DNA of 35,433 nucleotides from Lindgomyces ingoldianus (taxonomy: Eukaryota > Ascomycota > Dothideomycetes > Pleosporales > Lindgomycetaceae). The number at the start of each line of letters is the position of its first letter. Within the stretch, counting starts at the first letter, position 1. Below, one piece after another: positions 21,401-32,082 of this stretch. Made by a program: the position numbers and the translations under genes. The stretch is taken from NCBI RefSeq assembly GCF_010093535.1, contig NW_022985235.1, positions 59,829 to 95,261 on the forward strand. The letters are read 5' to 3'. The notes under the pieces are model-generated. The model ran no database searches and was not told the origin of the DNA. It worked only from the letters and a program-made list of their open reading frames with translations.

Positions 21401-22267
21401 ACAGCTAGACTAAAAATATAAACACTATAATAAAATAAGTTTTATAAGTGTATATAAACTACTAGTAAGACAACTAGGTAAAATAGTTAGCTATAGCATA
21501 GTTTAAAGCTAATAACATAACATTTAAATTAACATAAGTATCTCTGTTTTTAGCAAACTATAGATACTACTTCTAAATAAAATTTAAACTACTTTTAAAT
21601 ACCCTTTAACTAACTTATTAATCTATATAAGTAATAAATGTAAATAGACTTATTAATAAAATCTAAAACATATTTAAATATATTTATAAAAAGCTTATAT
21701 AAGCTTAAGCTCTTTAATAAGAGTATATAAACTAATTCTAAACCCTTGCCCCTACATATGCAGCTAGTAAGAAGGTCTAGCTAGACACTAGAAATATTTA
21801 AATAAACTAATAATTAAAGAAACTTAATTAAAAGAACTTTAGCCTCTTTATAGTAGCTTATATAGTTTTATTACATGCTTACTAATTAATCCTACCTAAC
21901 AGCATAAAGATACACCCTGTGTTCTACATATTATTGCTGCGCTAAGTAGCCTTTAAATCTAACTATCTACTTAGATAGCTAAACCTGCTACTTAAACCTA
22001 TTATTATAAATAATAAACTAAAATATGTTATAAAAGACATTAAATAAATCTAGTTTAATAAAAAAAACATATTTATAAATACTTTATAAAATAAACTAAA
22101 TATAACAAACTATTATAAGAACCTATAAAAGCCCTGTAAAAAAACTCTATAGTAACCTAATTCTACACTTAATACCTATCTAAACTAAACCTGTACTCTA
22201 ATAAAGACAACCTAATGCTAGAACTACTAATGTAAAGAATTCCCTTTTTAATAAAAGGGGAGAGTAC
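18484..22267 (+). pseudogene. pol: Pol pseudogene of gypsy B
   Basis: Same domain order as gypsy A. The protease segment starts at 18560 with the DSG motif altered. The reverse transcriptase YIDD reads Tyr-Ile-Asn-Asn at 19813-19824. RNase H lies at about 20190-20570, the integrase zinc segment at about 20900-21045, the integrase core at about 21110-21480 and a decayed chromodomain at about 22015-22135. A one-base indel between protease and reverse transcriptase puts them in different frames, unlike copy A. Stops at Gln codons are denser than in A. Confidence 0.9.
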
Positions 22268-22585
22268 TATTACAGTATTCTCTCTAGATTTTAGACATAA
22301 CTGTATTAAACATGTACTAAAGTATTATTAGTGCATGTCTAATATAAATATAACATAACATAGACATAAACTTAAGTATAAACTGCTTTAACACTAACTA
22401 AACTTAGAACAAGCTTAATTTATACTTAAAGCGCTTAGACTTTTAAGCTAAGTATTTAATTACTAATTTTCTTCTAAACTTTCTTGTTCCTCACACAACG
22501 TCTTATACCTACTATAATACCTCACGTAGTAATTAAACTAGACCTCTGTGAAGCTCTATAACCTTACTCGTGCACAATTGTGACA
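22268..22585 (+). repeat. 3' LTR of gypsy B
   Basis: 318 bp. The inner half is strongly mutated (start TATTAC instead of TGTCAC), while the outer ~90 bp reads CTCACACAACG to GTGACA with little change. Confidence 0.93.
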
Positions 22586-22590
22586 CTTAG

Positions 22591-22856
22591 AGTGTAATCC
22601 TTGCTAGTGCTTATTCTGTCTAGGCGATGAATAGCTACCTCTTTTGCAGCAAATGTTCTATTAGAGTTGTCTAGCAAAGAAAATAGACTGTATTAAACAT
22701 CACTATCTTAAACACTTTGCATCGCATGCAGAGATTTCTTGCCCGCACCTAGCATGCCAGGAGAATAGAACTCTGTTGGAAAGCGTGGCGCATTTCAAGA
22801 ACTATGCTCTGAGTGTTCACAAAGTTAGGCTTCGGGTTCCTAAGGTAAATTATTAG
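22591..22856 (+). pseudogene. DUF3435 gene, 3' part after gypsy B (Cys/His tail)
   Basis: Continues the frame of 16921 across the CTTAG target duplication: one base before and two after complete a Glu codon. It reads a CLFCLGDE box with the Cys pair at 22608 and 22617, KHHYLKHF, then a CPHLAC box and HFKNYALSVHK, with a stop at 22854-22856. This order (CxFCLGD, HxxxH, CPHxxC, HFxNHxxxVH) is the C2H2-like tail seen in many fungal FluG-domain/DUF3435 proteins. Only a few stops interrupt it and base composition is near normal, so this end is much less mutated than the 5' part. The rejoined coding length is 2253 nt, an exact multiple of three (751 codons with stop). Confidence 0.8.
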
Positions 22857-23237
22857 TAGAGCTGGTTTCCTCTTAAGGATTATGTTAAAATTCTTAAAAC
22901 AAATAGGTCTGCTTAGTAGGAAAATTTAGCGTTCTTACATGGTACTGCATCTATTATATGCAAAAATTAGGGCATTTCTTAGCACTGCCCTCTAGAATTT
23001 TTTCTCTCTACTAAAATTGTATGTGAGATTAAAATTTTAATAAGATCCACTATATATTTATAAAAACCTAATAGAACTACCCTAGGTAAGTTAAAGCTTT
23101 TAGTTTACATAGAGGAGCGCGTATACTAACTTTTTTAAGAGTAACAGCGCGTTAGGTCACAATGTATCGCGCCTATAGCATCTCTAGCGTATTAGGCTCA
23201 GGACAACAGACAGGAACCACAGAAACAGCTTCTTGCT
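22857..23237. other. Low-copy interval downstream of the DUF3435 gene
   Basis: No further reading frame recognised. Composition is mixed, with CG retained in the last third (GCGCGTTAGG, TATCGCGCC). It has no second copy in the window and ends at the truncated start of E1. Confidence 0.5.
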
Positions 23238-24194
23238 ATAATAAGAAGCAGGTAATTGTTAAAACTATACTTAAGCTATATAGGCAAGAATTTTCCTCTT
23301 AAATGGCATTTATAGCTAATATAGCTAATTCTTTGCTTGCTAAGTGTAATCTAGGCTATATTAGCATAAACTAGCCTAGTACATTTATAAAGTGTTATTT
23401 AAAGCTTAAAGTAAAGTTTTAAGCGCAAGTATAGTTAATAGATATTTAGTCTATAATAAAGCCTGTTTTACTAAAGTTATACATGTTATTATTCTAAATG
23501 CTATACTTAGCTTTAATATTCTCTATAAGGCTAAACCTGCTCTAAATTACTTTAGAACCCTTACAGAAAGCTTTTTTATAGTTATACTATGCTTAAATAT
23601 TACTTTAAGCTCTAGATAACACTTTTTAAACATACTAGGCTAGTTTATGCTAACATAGCCTAGATTATGCTTAGCGTGTAAAGAATTAGCTATATTAGCT
23701 ATAAATACTAACGTACTTTACAGGCAAGTTGCTTACACACCTAAGTTGCTTACTTTTGCTAATACCCTACTAAACTACTCTTTCTACACTAATGCATTCC
23801 TAACAACACTACTTAAACACACTAAAAGAATGTTAGATATAGTTTACACTTTAAGCTTTTAAATAAAACATAAAACTTTTAAAGAAACATGCTGCAGCTA
23901 TGTATAGAGTCTCTTAAAAGATAATAAATAACTATAGCACTAGATAACCTTTACAAGCAAATTCTATAGCTAACTTATAAAGGCTAGGTAATAAAAAGAA
24001 GCAGGTAATTTTTAAGACTATACTCAAGCTATATACACAAGGATTTTCCTTTTAGATAGCATTTATAGCTAATATAGCTAATTCTTTACGCGCTAAGTAT
24101 AATCTAGGCTATATTAGTATGTTTAGAAAGCGTTATCTAGACCTTAAAGTAACATTTAAGCATAGTACAACTATAAAAGAGCCCTCTATAAGGG

Positions 24195-24780
24195 TGTTAC
24201 AATTCTTGCTTTGTGGAAGCACTTAGGTTAATGTTATTCCTAGTAGGGTAGGACGGGTAGTAGGGGCTAACGGTAGGGTGTACAGTCCTACGTAAAGGCT
24301 ATTAGGCTAATAGAGCGAGGTAGGGTGACCAGATCGTGGTTTGCCCTTAGGCGGCAGTATAGTGGCCGGGTTAAACAGTCCTGTTGGATAGGGTTAGAGG
24401 TATATATAGTGCAAGATATACAAATAGTATTGCAGCTCTTTGTAAAGCTAGAATGCTACTTAGTCTATGTAAAGAGATAAACTAAACGTTAAACACACCT
24501 TCTAAAAAGTTGTTTAAGGTTAAACTATATACATGTCTAGGAGTGCTAAGGCGAGTTAGGTGAGTTTATGCAAGCCTGCTAAGCGCAGCTCTATAAACTC
24601 TCTTAGACTTGTTAGACTCGCGGCCTTCCTTTTTATTAGATGGTGCATTCTTCTATGACCGCAGGCAGCTGCGCTGCTTCTGTATCCTCTAATTGGTCTA
24701 TAAGCGAGCCCTGCTCCATCCTAGCTAAATTGTGGAGCACTAGTGGTGGAGTTACGTTAGTCTAACCATAGACTGTAACA
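24195..24780 (+). mobile_element. Solo LTR of 586 bp, unmutated
   Basis: Starts TGTTACA and ends TGTAACA, with a perfect AAGGG duplication (24190-24194 and 24781-24785). The uninterrupted host sequence is visible in reverse at about 1620-1650. Composition is close to balanced, with many CG and CA retained, in sharp contrast to the host element. A TATATATA at 24401-24408 may be the LTR promoter. No internal domain is present, so a solo LTR is the simplest reading. Confidence 0.85.
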
Positions 24781-24910
24781 AAGGGTCCTAGAGTAATTTA
24801 GAGTAGGTTTAGCCTTATAGAGAATATTAAAGCTAAGTATAGCATCTAGGATAATAACATATACAACTTTAGTAAAATAGGCTTTATTATAAGCTAAATA
24901 TCTATTAACT

Positions 24911-25134
24911 TGTTTGCAGTAATCACACGATAGTCAGATGCGTCGTCACCATGGTCGCATGCGTCGTCACCATGATCGGATGCGTCGTCATCATAGTCGT
25001 ATGCGTCGTCACCATGATCTGTTGCCAAGACTCACCCACTCATTTCGCATGTATATAGACTCCTACAAAGGACTCCTCTAGATAGACAATACAATCCAGT
25101 TCCTCATGTCTTTAGTGCTCCACATAGCTTCACA
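24911..25134 (+). mobile_element. Solo LTR of 224 bp with 21-bp CG-rich repeats, little mutated
   Basis: Starts TGTTTGCAG and ends GCTTCACA, with a perfect TAACT duplication (24906-24910 and 25135-25139). Four 21-bp units at 24934-25017 share the core ATGCGTCGTCACCATG. A TATATA lies at 25052-25057. It is the clean version of 11699-11928. The uninterrupted host is visible in reverse near 1505-1520. Confidence 0.87.
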
Positions 25135-25369
25135 TAACTATACTTACACTTAAAACTTTACTTTAAGCTTTAAATAACACTTTATAAACGTACTAGGCTA
25201 GTTTATGCTAATATAGCCTAGATTACGCTTAGCGCGTAATAAATTAGCTATATTAGCTATAAATGCTATCTAAGGGGAAAATCCTTGCGCATATAGCTTA
25301 AGTATAGTTTTAATAATTACCTACTTTTTTTTATTACCTAGCTTTTATAAGTTAGCTGTAGAATTAGCT

Positions 25370-25687
25370 TGTCACGATTGTGCACGAGTAAGGTTATAGA
25401 GCTTCACAGAGGTCTAGTTTAATTACTACGTAAGGTATCATAGTAGGTACAAGATGTTGTGTGAGGAACAGGAAGGTTTAGAAGGAAATTAGTAATTAAA
25501 TACTTAGCTTAGAAGTCTAAGCACTTTAGGTATAAATTAAGCTTATTCTAGGTTTAGTTAGTGTTAAAGTAGTTTATACTTAAGTTTATGTCTATATTAT
25601 GTTATGTTTATGTTAGACGTGTACTAATAATACTCTAGTACACATCTAATATAGTTATGTCTAGGATCTAGAGAGGATACTGTAACA
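25370..25687 (-). repeat. 3' LTR of gypsy C
   Basis: 318 bp. The outer edge (25370-25480) keeps TGTCACGATTGTGCACGAG and CTTCACAGAGG; the inner end is mutated to CTGTAACA. Confidence 0.93.
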
Positions 25688-28600
25688 GTACCCCCCCCCT
25701 TATTAGGAAAAGAATTCTTTACATTAGTAGTTCTAGCATTAAGTTGTCTTTATTAGAGTATAAGTTTAGTTTAGATAGGTATTAGGTGTAGAATTAAGTT
25801 ACTATAAAGTTTTTTTGCAAAGCTTCTATAAGTTCTTATAATAGTTTATTATATCTAGTCTATTTTATAAAGTATTTATAGATATGTTTTTTTTTATTAA
25901 ACTAGATTTATTTAATGTTTTCTATAACATATTTTAGTTTATTATTTATAATAATAAGTTTAGGTAGCAGATTTAGCTATTTAAGTAGATAGTTAAATTT
26001 AAAGGCTACTTAGCGCAGTAATAATACATAGAACATAGGGTGTATCTTTATGCTGTTAGGTAGAATTAATTAGTAAGTGTATAATAAGACTATATAAGCT
26101 ACTATAAAGAGGCTAAAGTTTTTCTAATTAAGTTTTTTTAATTATTAGTTTATTTAGATATTTCTAGTGTCTAGCTAGACCTTCTTGCTAGCTACATACA
26201 TAAGGGCAGAGGTTTAGAATTAGTTTATATACTCTTATTAAAAAGCTTAAGCCTATATAAGCTTTTTATAAACATATTTAAATATATTTTAGATTTTATT
26301 AATAAGTCTATTTATATCTATTACTTATATAGATTAATAAGTTAGTTAGAAGGTATTTATAAGTAGTTTAAATTCTATTTAGCAGTAGTATCTATAGTTT
26401 ACTAAGAACAGAGATACTTATGTTAATTTAAATATTATGTTATTAGCTTTAAACTATGCTATAGCTAGCTATTTTACCTAGTTGTCCTACTAGTAGTTTA
26501 TGTACACTTATAGGACTTATTTTATTATAGTGTTTATGTTTTTAGTTTAGCTATTAGTCTCTAGGTAAAAAGCTGTAGATAAATAAAAGATAATTTAGAG
26601 CTATTTATAAAGTTTATTCTAGAAAGCTAAGACAAACTGCGTACCTCTGTCTAATATAATTATGTTAGGCAGGCTATAGTAAACTTATATGTATTAGTAG
26701 AATAACTAGGCTATATTAGAGGCAGTTATAAAGGAACATAGTATTAAGTGTTAATACTTAGTTAAGTAATTAATAACTATTATAATATTTATATACCCTT
26801 TAAATAAAAGTAAGTTTATAATAAAATTAATTAATATGTCTTTTAAGCTTATTTAAGAATTAGAAGTAGTTTAAGTAAGCTATTATACCTTTTTTAAAAG
26901 GCCTTTACTTTACAGCAAGTATAGCAACATAATATGTATTAGCATACAGTATAGAACATGCAGGGCTAGTAGTACTCTCTCTGTAGTAGGTTAAGAGTCT
27001 TTTCTCTGCCTAAGTGTTCTTTAATAGGCAAGTTATATATAATTTAGAGTAGTTTAATTCTTAGTTTATTAAAATTAAAAATTATAAGTTAGTTATAGTA
27101 ATACAGCTTACTATTTTAGTTTTTATAGTTAGCTAGTGTTACTTTTTTTAACTAACTAGCGCTGTTTTAGAGCAGGTCTAAAGTTTTTTAAATAAATTTA
27201 TTATTTAGATACTTATTAGTAATAATCTAATTAATTATTTAATCTATTTTATTTAAGTTAAAGTTTATAAATAGCTTAAGTTAAAGTAGAGTTTAGTGTT
27301 AAGCCTTTTACACTTTTTCTTAAGTAAAGATGTTTTAAGATTACTTTATAAAAGCATCTAGTTTCCCTTTATTTTAACTAGAATAATAAGTAATTTTAAA
27401 ATTAAAATAAAATAAGTATTTAAACTAATAAGCTTATTAGTAGCTAAGTTGTTTTATAGTTATAAAGTACTATAAGTTTTTATAGTTAAATAAGACCTAT
27501 ATTAGATGCGCTGCACTTTCTAGTTTAAGTTGCTATTATTTAAAGTAGTGTACTATAGCAAGTAATTTTTTATTATAGATTTTATAATTGCCTTCTATAA
27601 GACTTATTTTTTTTAAAAAGTATGTAATAAGCCTAATAGTCCTATCTAGCTTAGTCTAGGAGAGAACTTCTACTACTATGTAGTCTAAGGCATTAGCTTC
27701 TACAAGTATTAGTAGTTTAAAGTTAAAGTAGTAGAGTATTAAAGCTTTAGTAAAAGCTTTCTTTAGCTAGTTAAAGAACTATTAGTAATTTAAGTTAAAG
27801 TTAAATTAAACTTTTTTTTTAGTAAGTGTAATTATAGGGCTTACTAGCTGTAAGAAGTTGTTAATAAATTATTAGTAAAAGTTAGTAAATCTTATAAAGG
27901 CTTAAATATCCTTTATATTCTTTAGGTATTACTAATCTAGCACAGTCTAAATCTTAATAGGGTTTATTTAGATGCTATTTATAAAAATTATATATCTTAA
28001 ATATGTAACTTTTAATTAGTAAAACTTATATTTATCTATGTTAAGTTGCAGACCTGCTTCTTCTATAGCCTTTAGCACTAGGCGTACATGCTGTTTATGC
28101 TTTAAAAGGCTATTACTATAAATTAGAATATTATTAATATACGCAGTGCAGAACATGTCTAGGTAGGGTTAGAGCAAGTTGTTTATAAAATGTTAAAAAG
28201 TACTAGGCGTGTTAGCTAAGCTAAAGAGCATTACTAGGTACTTAAATAGTCTATATTAAGTCTAAAACACTATTAGCTACTTATTACTCTTTACTATTCT
28301 TAGCTTATTAAAGGTAGTAATAATATCTAACTTTATAAAATACTTTACTTTACTTAGTTAGCTTAAAGTTTTCTATAAAAAAGAAATTAAGTATTAGTTT
28401 TTAATAATAATAGTGTTTAGTTCTTAGTAGTTAATGCAAAATTAAAGCCTACTTTTAGGTTTTTTTATAAATAGTATAAGTAACACTACTAGTAAAAAGC
28501 TAGCTTAAATAAACTTTTTTTCTAAGTTTTTATTAAAGTATTTTTAGAGCACTTTTAATTTATTTAGTAACATTCTATATAGTAGCTTATAACTAGGTTG

Positions 28601-29480
28601 TTTGCTAGGCTTAAGAGTTATTTAGTAATTATATAAACATTATATTAAAAGCTTATTAAACTTATCTTAAAAAAAAATATGCAACAGGTTATAGTAGTCT
28701 TAAGAGACTATTATTTTTAAGTTAGTATGTTTTTAGAGAGCTAAAGCTTAGTCTATATTAAAAATTATAACTGCGTAGATTTTATAATCTAGTTATTAAG
28801 CTAGAGTTATAAATAAAGTAGGTTCTATGTAGTAGATGTCTATCTACTGTTTAAGTCCTAGTTTATATTTAAATTAGGTAAGTAAAAGTTTTTTAAAGGC
28901 TTTTTTTTCTTTAAGTTTAAGTAGTTATTAAATTATTTTATATAACTTATCTTAGTAAAAGGCCTAGCTTATTAGCCTTACTTAGGTAGTTCTTTTCTAA
29001 GTTATTAAAAAGTAAGTCTAAAGACCTTTTATATTAAGTGCTATTTAAGTGTTATTTAGGTGTAAGCGTAAGCATATATTTTAGCATTAAGAAAAGTTAA
29101 AGTTTAAAACTTACTTTTAGTAATTAAAAGCAACTTTATGCTAATACAGCTATAGTTATTCTAGGATTAGGTTATAACATTCTATGTTTATTACATAAAG
29201 CTTAATCTACTCTTTATAGTGTTAGTAGGTAATTATAATAGTTATAGTATAAAAGATAGAACCTTTTTTAAGTTGTTTTTTATTAAATCTAGTTAAGTAA
29301 ATTATTTAGGTAAGCAGTATTAATTAAAGATTTAGTTTACACGCTAGTTTTTTATTAATGTAACTTATGCTATTTACTTCTAAGTTAATAAAAGCCTATA
29401 TTAGGGCTAATATAGTTTTTTATTATAAATATATAGAAATATTAACTTAGTACTTTTAGTTATTAGTAAGGGACTTAGCC
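25688..29480 (-). pseudogene. pol: Pol pseudogene of gypsy C
   Basis: Read on the minus strand in the same domain order as A and B. The protease segment lies near 29395, with the DSG site altered to Asn-Leu-Glu. The reverse transcriptase active site reads Tyr-Ile-Asn-Asn at 28141-28130. RNase H lies at about 27740-27380, integrase at about 27050-26400 and a decayed chromodomain at about 25930-25800. Stops replace Gln codons. Compared with A, the spacing between the gag knuckle and protease is one base shorter, an independent indel. Confidence 0.9.
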
Positions 29481-29669
29481 TATAAGTTAGTAAAAATCTA
29501 GTGTTAAATTAGTCCTAAGAGGCAACTTAGCTCTAGAACAAGCCTTTTTACAGGCTCTTACTACTATAGCTGCAGCTATGTTAAGAGTAGTAAAAAGAAT
29601 TAAGGCTTAAATATAAGTTAAAGCTCTTACAAAAATAAAATTAAAATAGTAAAAATCTTTAATAAGTGC

Positions 29670-30515
29670 TAGCAGCACTACTTATATAGACTTAAAAAAA
29701 GAAATAAAGTAGTTTTAAAAAATATAACTATACTTACTACACTTAAAGTATTAACTTTTTTTTTTATAATTTTTACACTCTTTAAAACTAACTAGAGCAT
29801 AATTTAAATTAATTTTTATTATATTAAGGTTCTTATTTATAACTGCGCTAGTTTAGAGGCGTATTAAAGCTTGTATAGAGAGGAACCTTATGTTATTATT
29901 ATAGGTAGTAATTAGGTTTACATACGCATTAAAGTTATTTAGAAGGGGTTCTCCTACTATAGCATGTTACAGTTTAGTTAAGAGAGAGTTATGTAAAGCT
30001 ATAATTAAACCTATCTTATTTAGGCCTATATTAAATATAAGTTAGTAGAACTTAGTAAAGTGTAAAGTAAAGCTTTTTTTTTATTATTATAAAGTGTTTA
30101 GGTAACTTAAGGCTGTTAACTTTTTATTTAAGTCTTTATAAGTTACTTATAAGAACACTATAAATTAATTTAAGTTAATAATATCTTTATCTATTAGTAA
30201 GTTAATTAAGGCTATTATATTATAGTTAAGTTAAAAGTAAGTATATAGTAACTAGAAGTGTTTAAAGAGAAATTAGTCTACATTTTCTTTAAGTTTATAT
30301 TAGAGCTTATATAAAAAAAAAAGTAAGTCTTTTTATTTTTTATTAAACAGCAGGGGATTAGAGAGTTAGTTAGATTTTATTACTAAGTTAAAAAAGTTAT
30401 AAGTTATAAGTAGTGTTAGGCAAAAAAGAGTTAAGCTATCTTTAGACTTCTAGGTAAGCTTTAAGGCTAGTAAGTTCTTAGTTCTTACTACTATAACAAA
30501 AGTTAAGGCAGAAAT
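29670..30515 (-). pseudogene. gag: Gag pseudogene of gypsy C
   Basis: Minus-strand counterpart of gag in A. The first zinc-knuckle Cys codon (29750-29748) has become Tyr, in addition to other knuckle losses. The codon matching the candidate ATG of A reads ATT at 30515-30513, as in B. Confidence 0.7.
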
Positions 30516-30714
30516 AGACTACTTAATAACATAAAGCTATTTTTTAAAGTCTTTTTAAAAAGCTTTAAAGCTTATAACATAGTAGCTTTTCTATAAAGTA
30601 AGCGCTTTTTAAAAAGCTTCTTAGCTTACTTTAATAGCTTAGAGTTATGTAAGTACTAAGCTTATTAAATTAGATTTAGAGGCTATTCTTAGCTAAAGTT
30701 TTAACATAATATAA

Positions 30715-31032
30715 TGTTATAATTATGCATAAGTAAGGTTATAAAGCTTTACAGAGGTCTAGTTTAATTACTATGTAAGGTATTATAGTAAGTACAAGAC
30801 ATTATGTAAGGAACAAGAAAGTTTAGAAGGAAATTAGTAATTAAATACTTAGCTTAGAAGTCTAAGCGCTTTAGGTATAAATTAAGCCTGTTCTAGGTTT
30901 AGTTAGTGTTAAAGCAGTTTATGCTTAAGTTTATGTCTGTGTTGTGTTGTGTTTGTGTTAGACGTGTACCAATAATACTCTAGTACGCGTCCAATACAGT
31001 TATGTCTGGGATCCGGGGAGGATACCGTGACA
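30715..31032 (-). repeat. 5' LTR of gypsy C
   Basis: 318 bp. The outer edge is the best preserved LTR edge in the window (GGGATCCGGGGAGGATACC to GTGACA), while the inner end is mutated (TGTTATAATTATGCATAAG). Confidence 0.93.
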
Positions 31033-32082
31033 TAGCTTGTAAAGGTTATCTAGCGCTATAGTTATTTATTATCTTTTAAAGGACTCTGTATATAGCTATA
31101 GCATGTTTTTTTAAAAGTTTTATGTCTTATTTAAAAGCTTAGAGCGTAAGCTATATCTAACATTCTTTTAGCATGTCTAAGTAGTGTTGTTAGGAATGCA
31201 TTAGTATAAAAAAAGTAGTTTAGTAGGGTCTTAGCAAAAGTAAGCAACTTAGGTGTGTAAGCAACTTGCCTGTGAAGTACGTTATCTAAAAAGAAAATTC
31301 TTACGCATATAGCTTAAGTATAGTCTTAATAATTACCTACTCTTTATTATTACCTAGCCTTTATAAGTTAGCTATAGAATTAGCTTGTAGAGGTTGTCTA
31401 GTGCTGTAGTTATTTATTATCTTTTAAAAGACTCTGTACATAGCTATAGTATCTTTCTTTAAGAGTTTTATGTCTTATTTAAAAGCTTAAAGCATAAGCT
31501 ATATCTAACATTCTTTTAGCGCGTCTAAGTAGTGTTGTTAGGAATGCATTAGTGTAAAAAAAGTAGTTTAGTAGAGTCTTAGTAAAAGTAAGCAGCTTAG
31601 GTGTGTAAGCAACTCGCCTGTGAAGTACGTTATAGCAGGGTTGCTAATTTTTAGTAATAGTAATTACTTAGTAATTACTAAGTGCTAGTAATTACTATTA
31701 CTAGAGGTACGTAGTAATTACTATTTCTATAAATAGATATTTTATAGAAAAAGATTTTAAGTAGTAAAAGTAATAATTATTATTATAGTATATAATAATT
31801 CTTACGTCTCTAGTAATATATAAAGCTTTTTTATTAAAAAAACTATATAAGCTAAAAAAAACGTTAACAAGTAATTACTATAATTTAAACAACTATAATA
31901 TATATAATAATAATATATAATAACGCTATACAATACTATTTAACATATATATTTACTTTACTAAAGTTATTCTACTTATTAATATTACTAAGTTTATTTA
32001 TATTATATTATAATTTTAGTTTAAGTAAAAAAATTAATGTTAAAAAGATATATATTTTATACTATATTTAGTAAGTGGATAT

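Larger units (their letters stand above)
16922..22585 (+). mobile_element. Gypsy B: full-length Ty3/gypsy chromovirus inserted in the DUF3435 gene
   Basis: 5664 bp, same family and orientation as gypsy A. LTRs at 16922-17239 and 22268-22585, flanked by a perfect CTTAG duplication (16917-16921 and 22586-22590). The insertion falls inside the DUF3435 coding frame; removing it with one duplication rejoins the frame without a shift. A purine tract AAAAGGGGAGAG precedes the 3' LTR. It carries more transitions than copy A. Confidence 0.95.
25370..31032 (-). mobile_element. Gypsy C: full-length Ty3/gypsy chromovirus, reverse orientation
   Basis: 5663 bp, same family as A and B, on the minus strand. 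Flanked by a perfect TAGCT duplication (25365-25369 and 31033-31037) inside the right arm of E2; the uninterrupted sequence GAATTAGCTTGTAGAGG is at 31377-31393. The polypurine tract appears as nine C at 25691-25699. It is inactive, with RIP-type stops throughout. Confidence 0.95.
23711..31282 (+). mobile_element. E2: complete long-TIR pogo-type element with nested insertions
   Basis: Ends ACGTACTT (23711) and AAGTACGT (31282), flanked by TA (23709-23710 and 31283-31284). After removal of the two solo LTRs, gypsy C and their duplications it would be about 1.08 kb. Its inverted arms are about 470-480 bp (23711-24180 against 25135-25369 plus 31038-31282) around a centre of under 150 bp. It has no coding capacity that I can see. 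The terminal ~57 bp is shared with the transposase-bearing element at 8558-10422, its likely source of mobility. Confidence 0.82.
23238..31630 (+). mobile_element. E1: long-TIR pogo-type element containing E2
   Basis: Host pieces are 23238-23708 and 31285-31630. The left arm lacks its outer ~250 bp. The break falls between AAATAC and TCTAAAAAGAAA, a sequence continuous in other copies (for example 1790-1800), and TA is present on both sides of E2, as expected for a Tc1/mariner-type insertion. The right end is ACGT at 31630, followed by TA and then the hAT. Confidence 0.78.

Noticed and set aside
14793..22856. A Starship giant element headed by the DUF3435 gene
   Set aside because: DUF3435 genes with Cys/His tails are common in such genomes outside Starships. 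I see no cargo genes, no element boundary and no insertion-site repeat.
24195..24780. Host gene fragment, because of its balanced base composition
   Set aside because: TG..CA ends and a perfect AAGGG duplication at the break in E2 identify an LTR insertion; no long reading frame is present.
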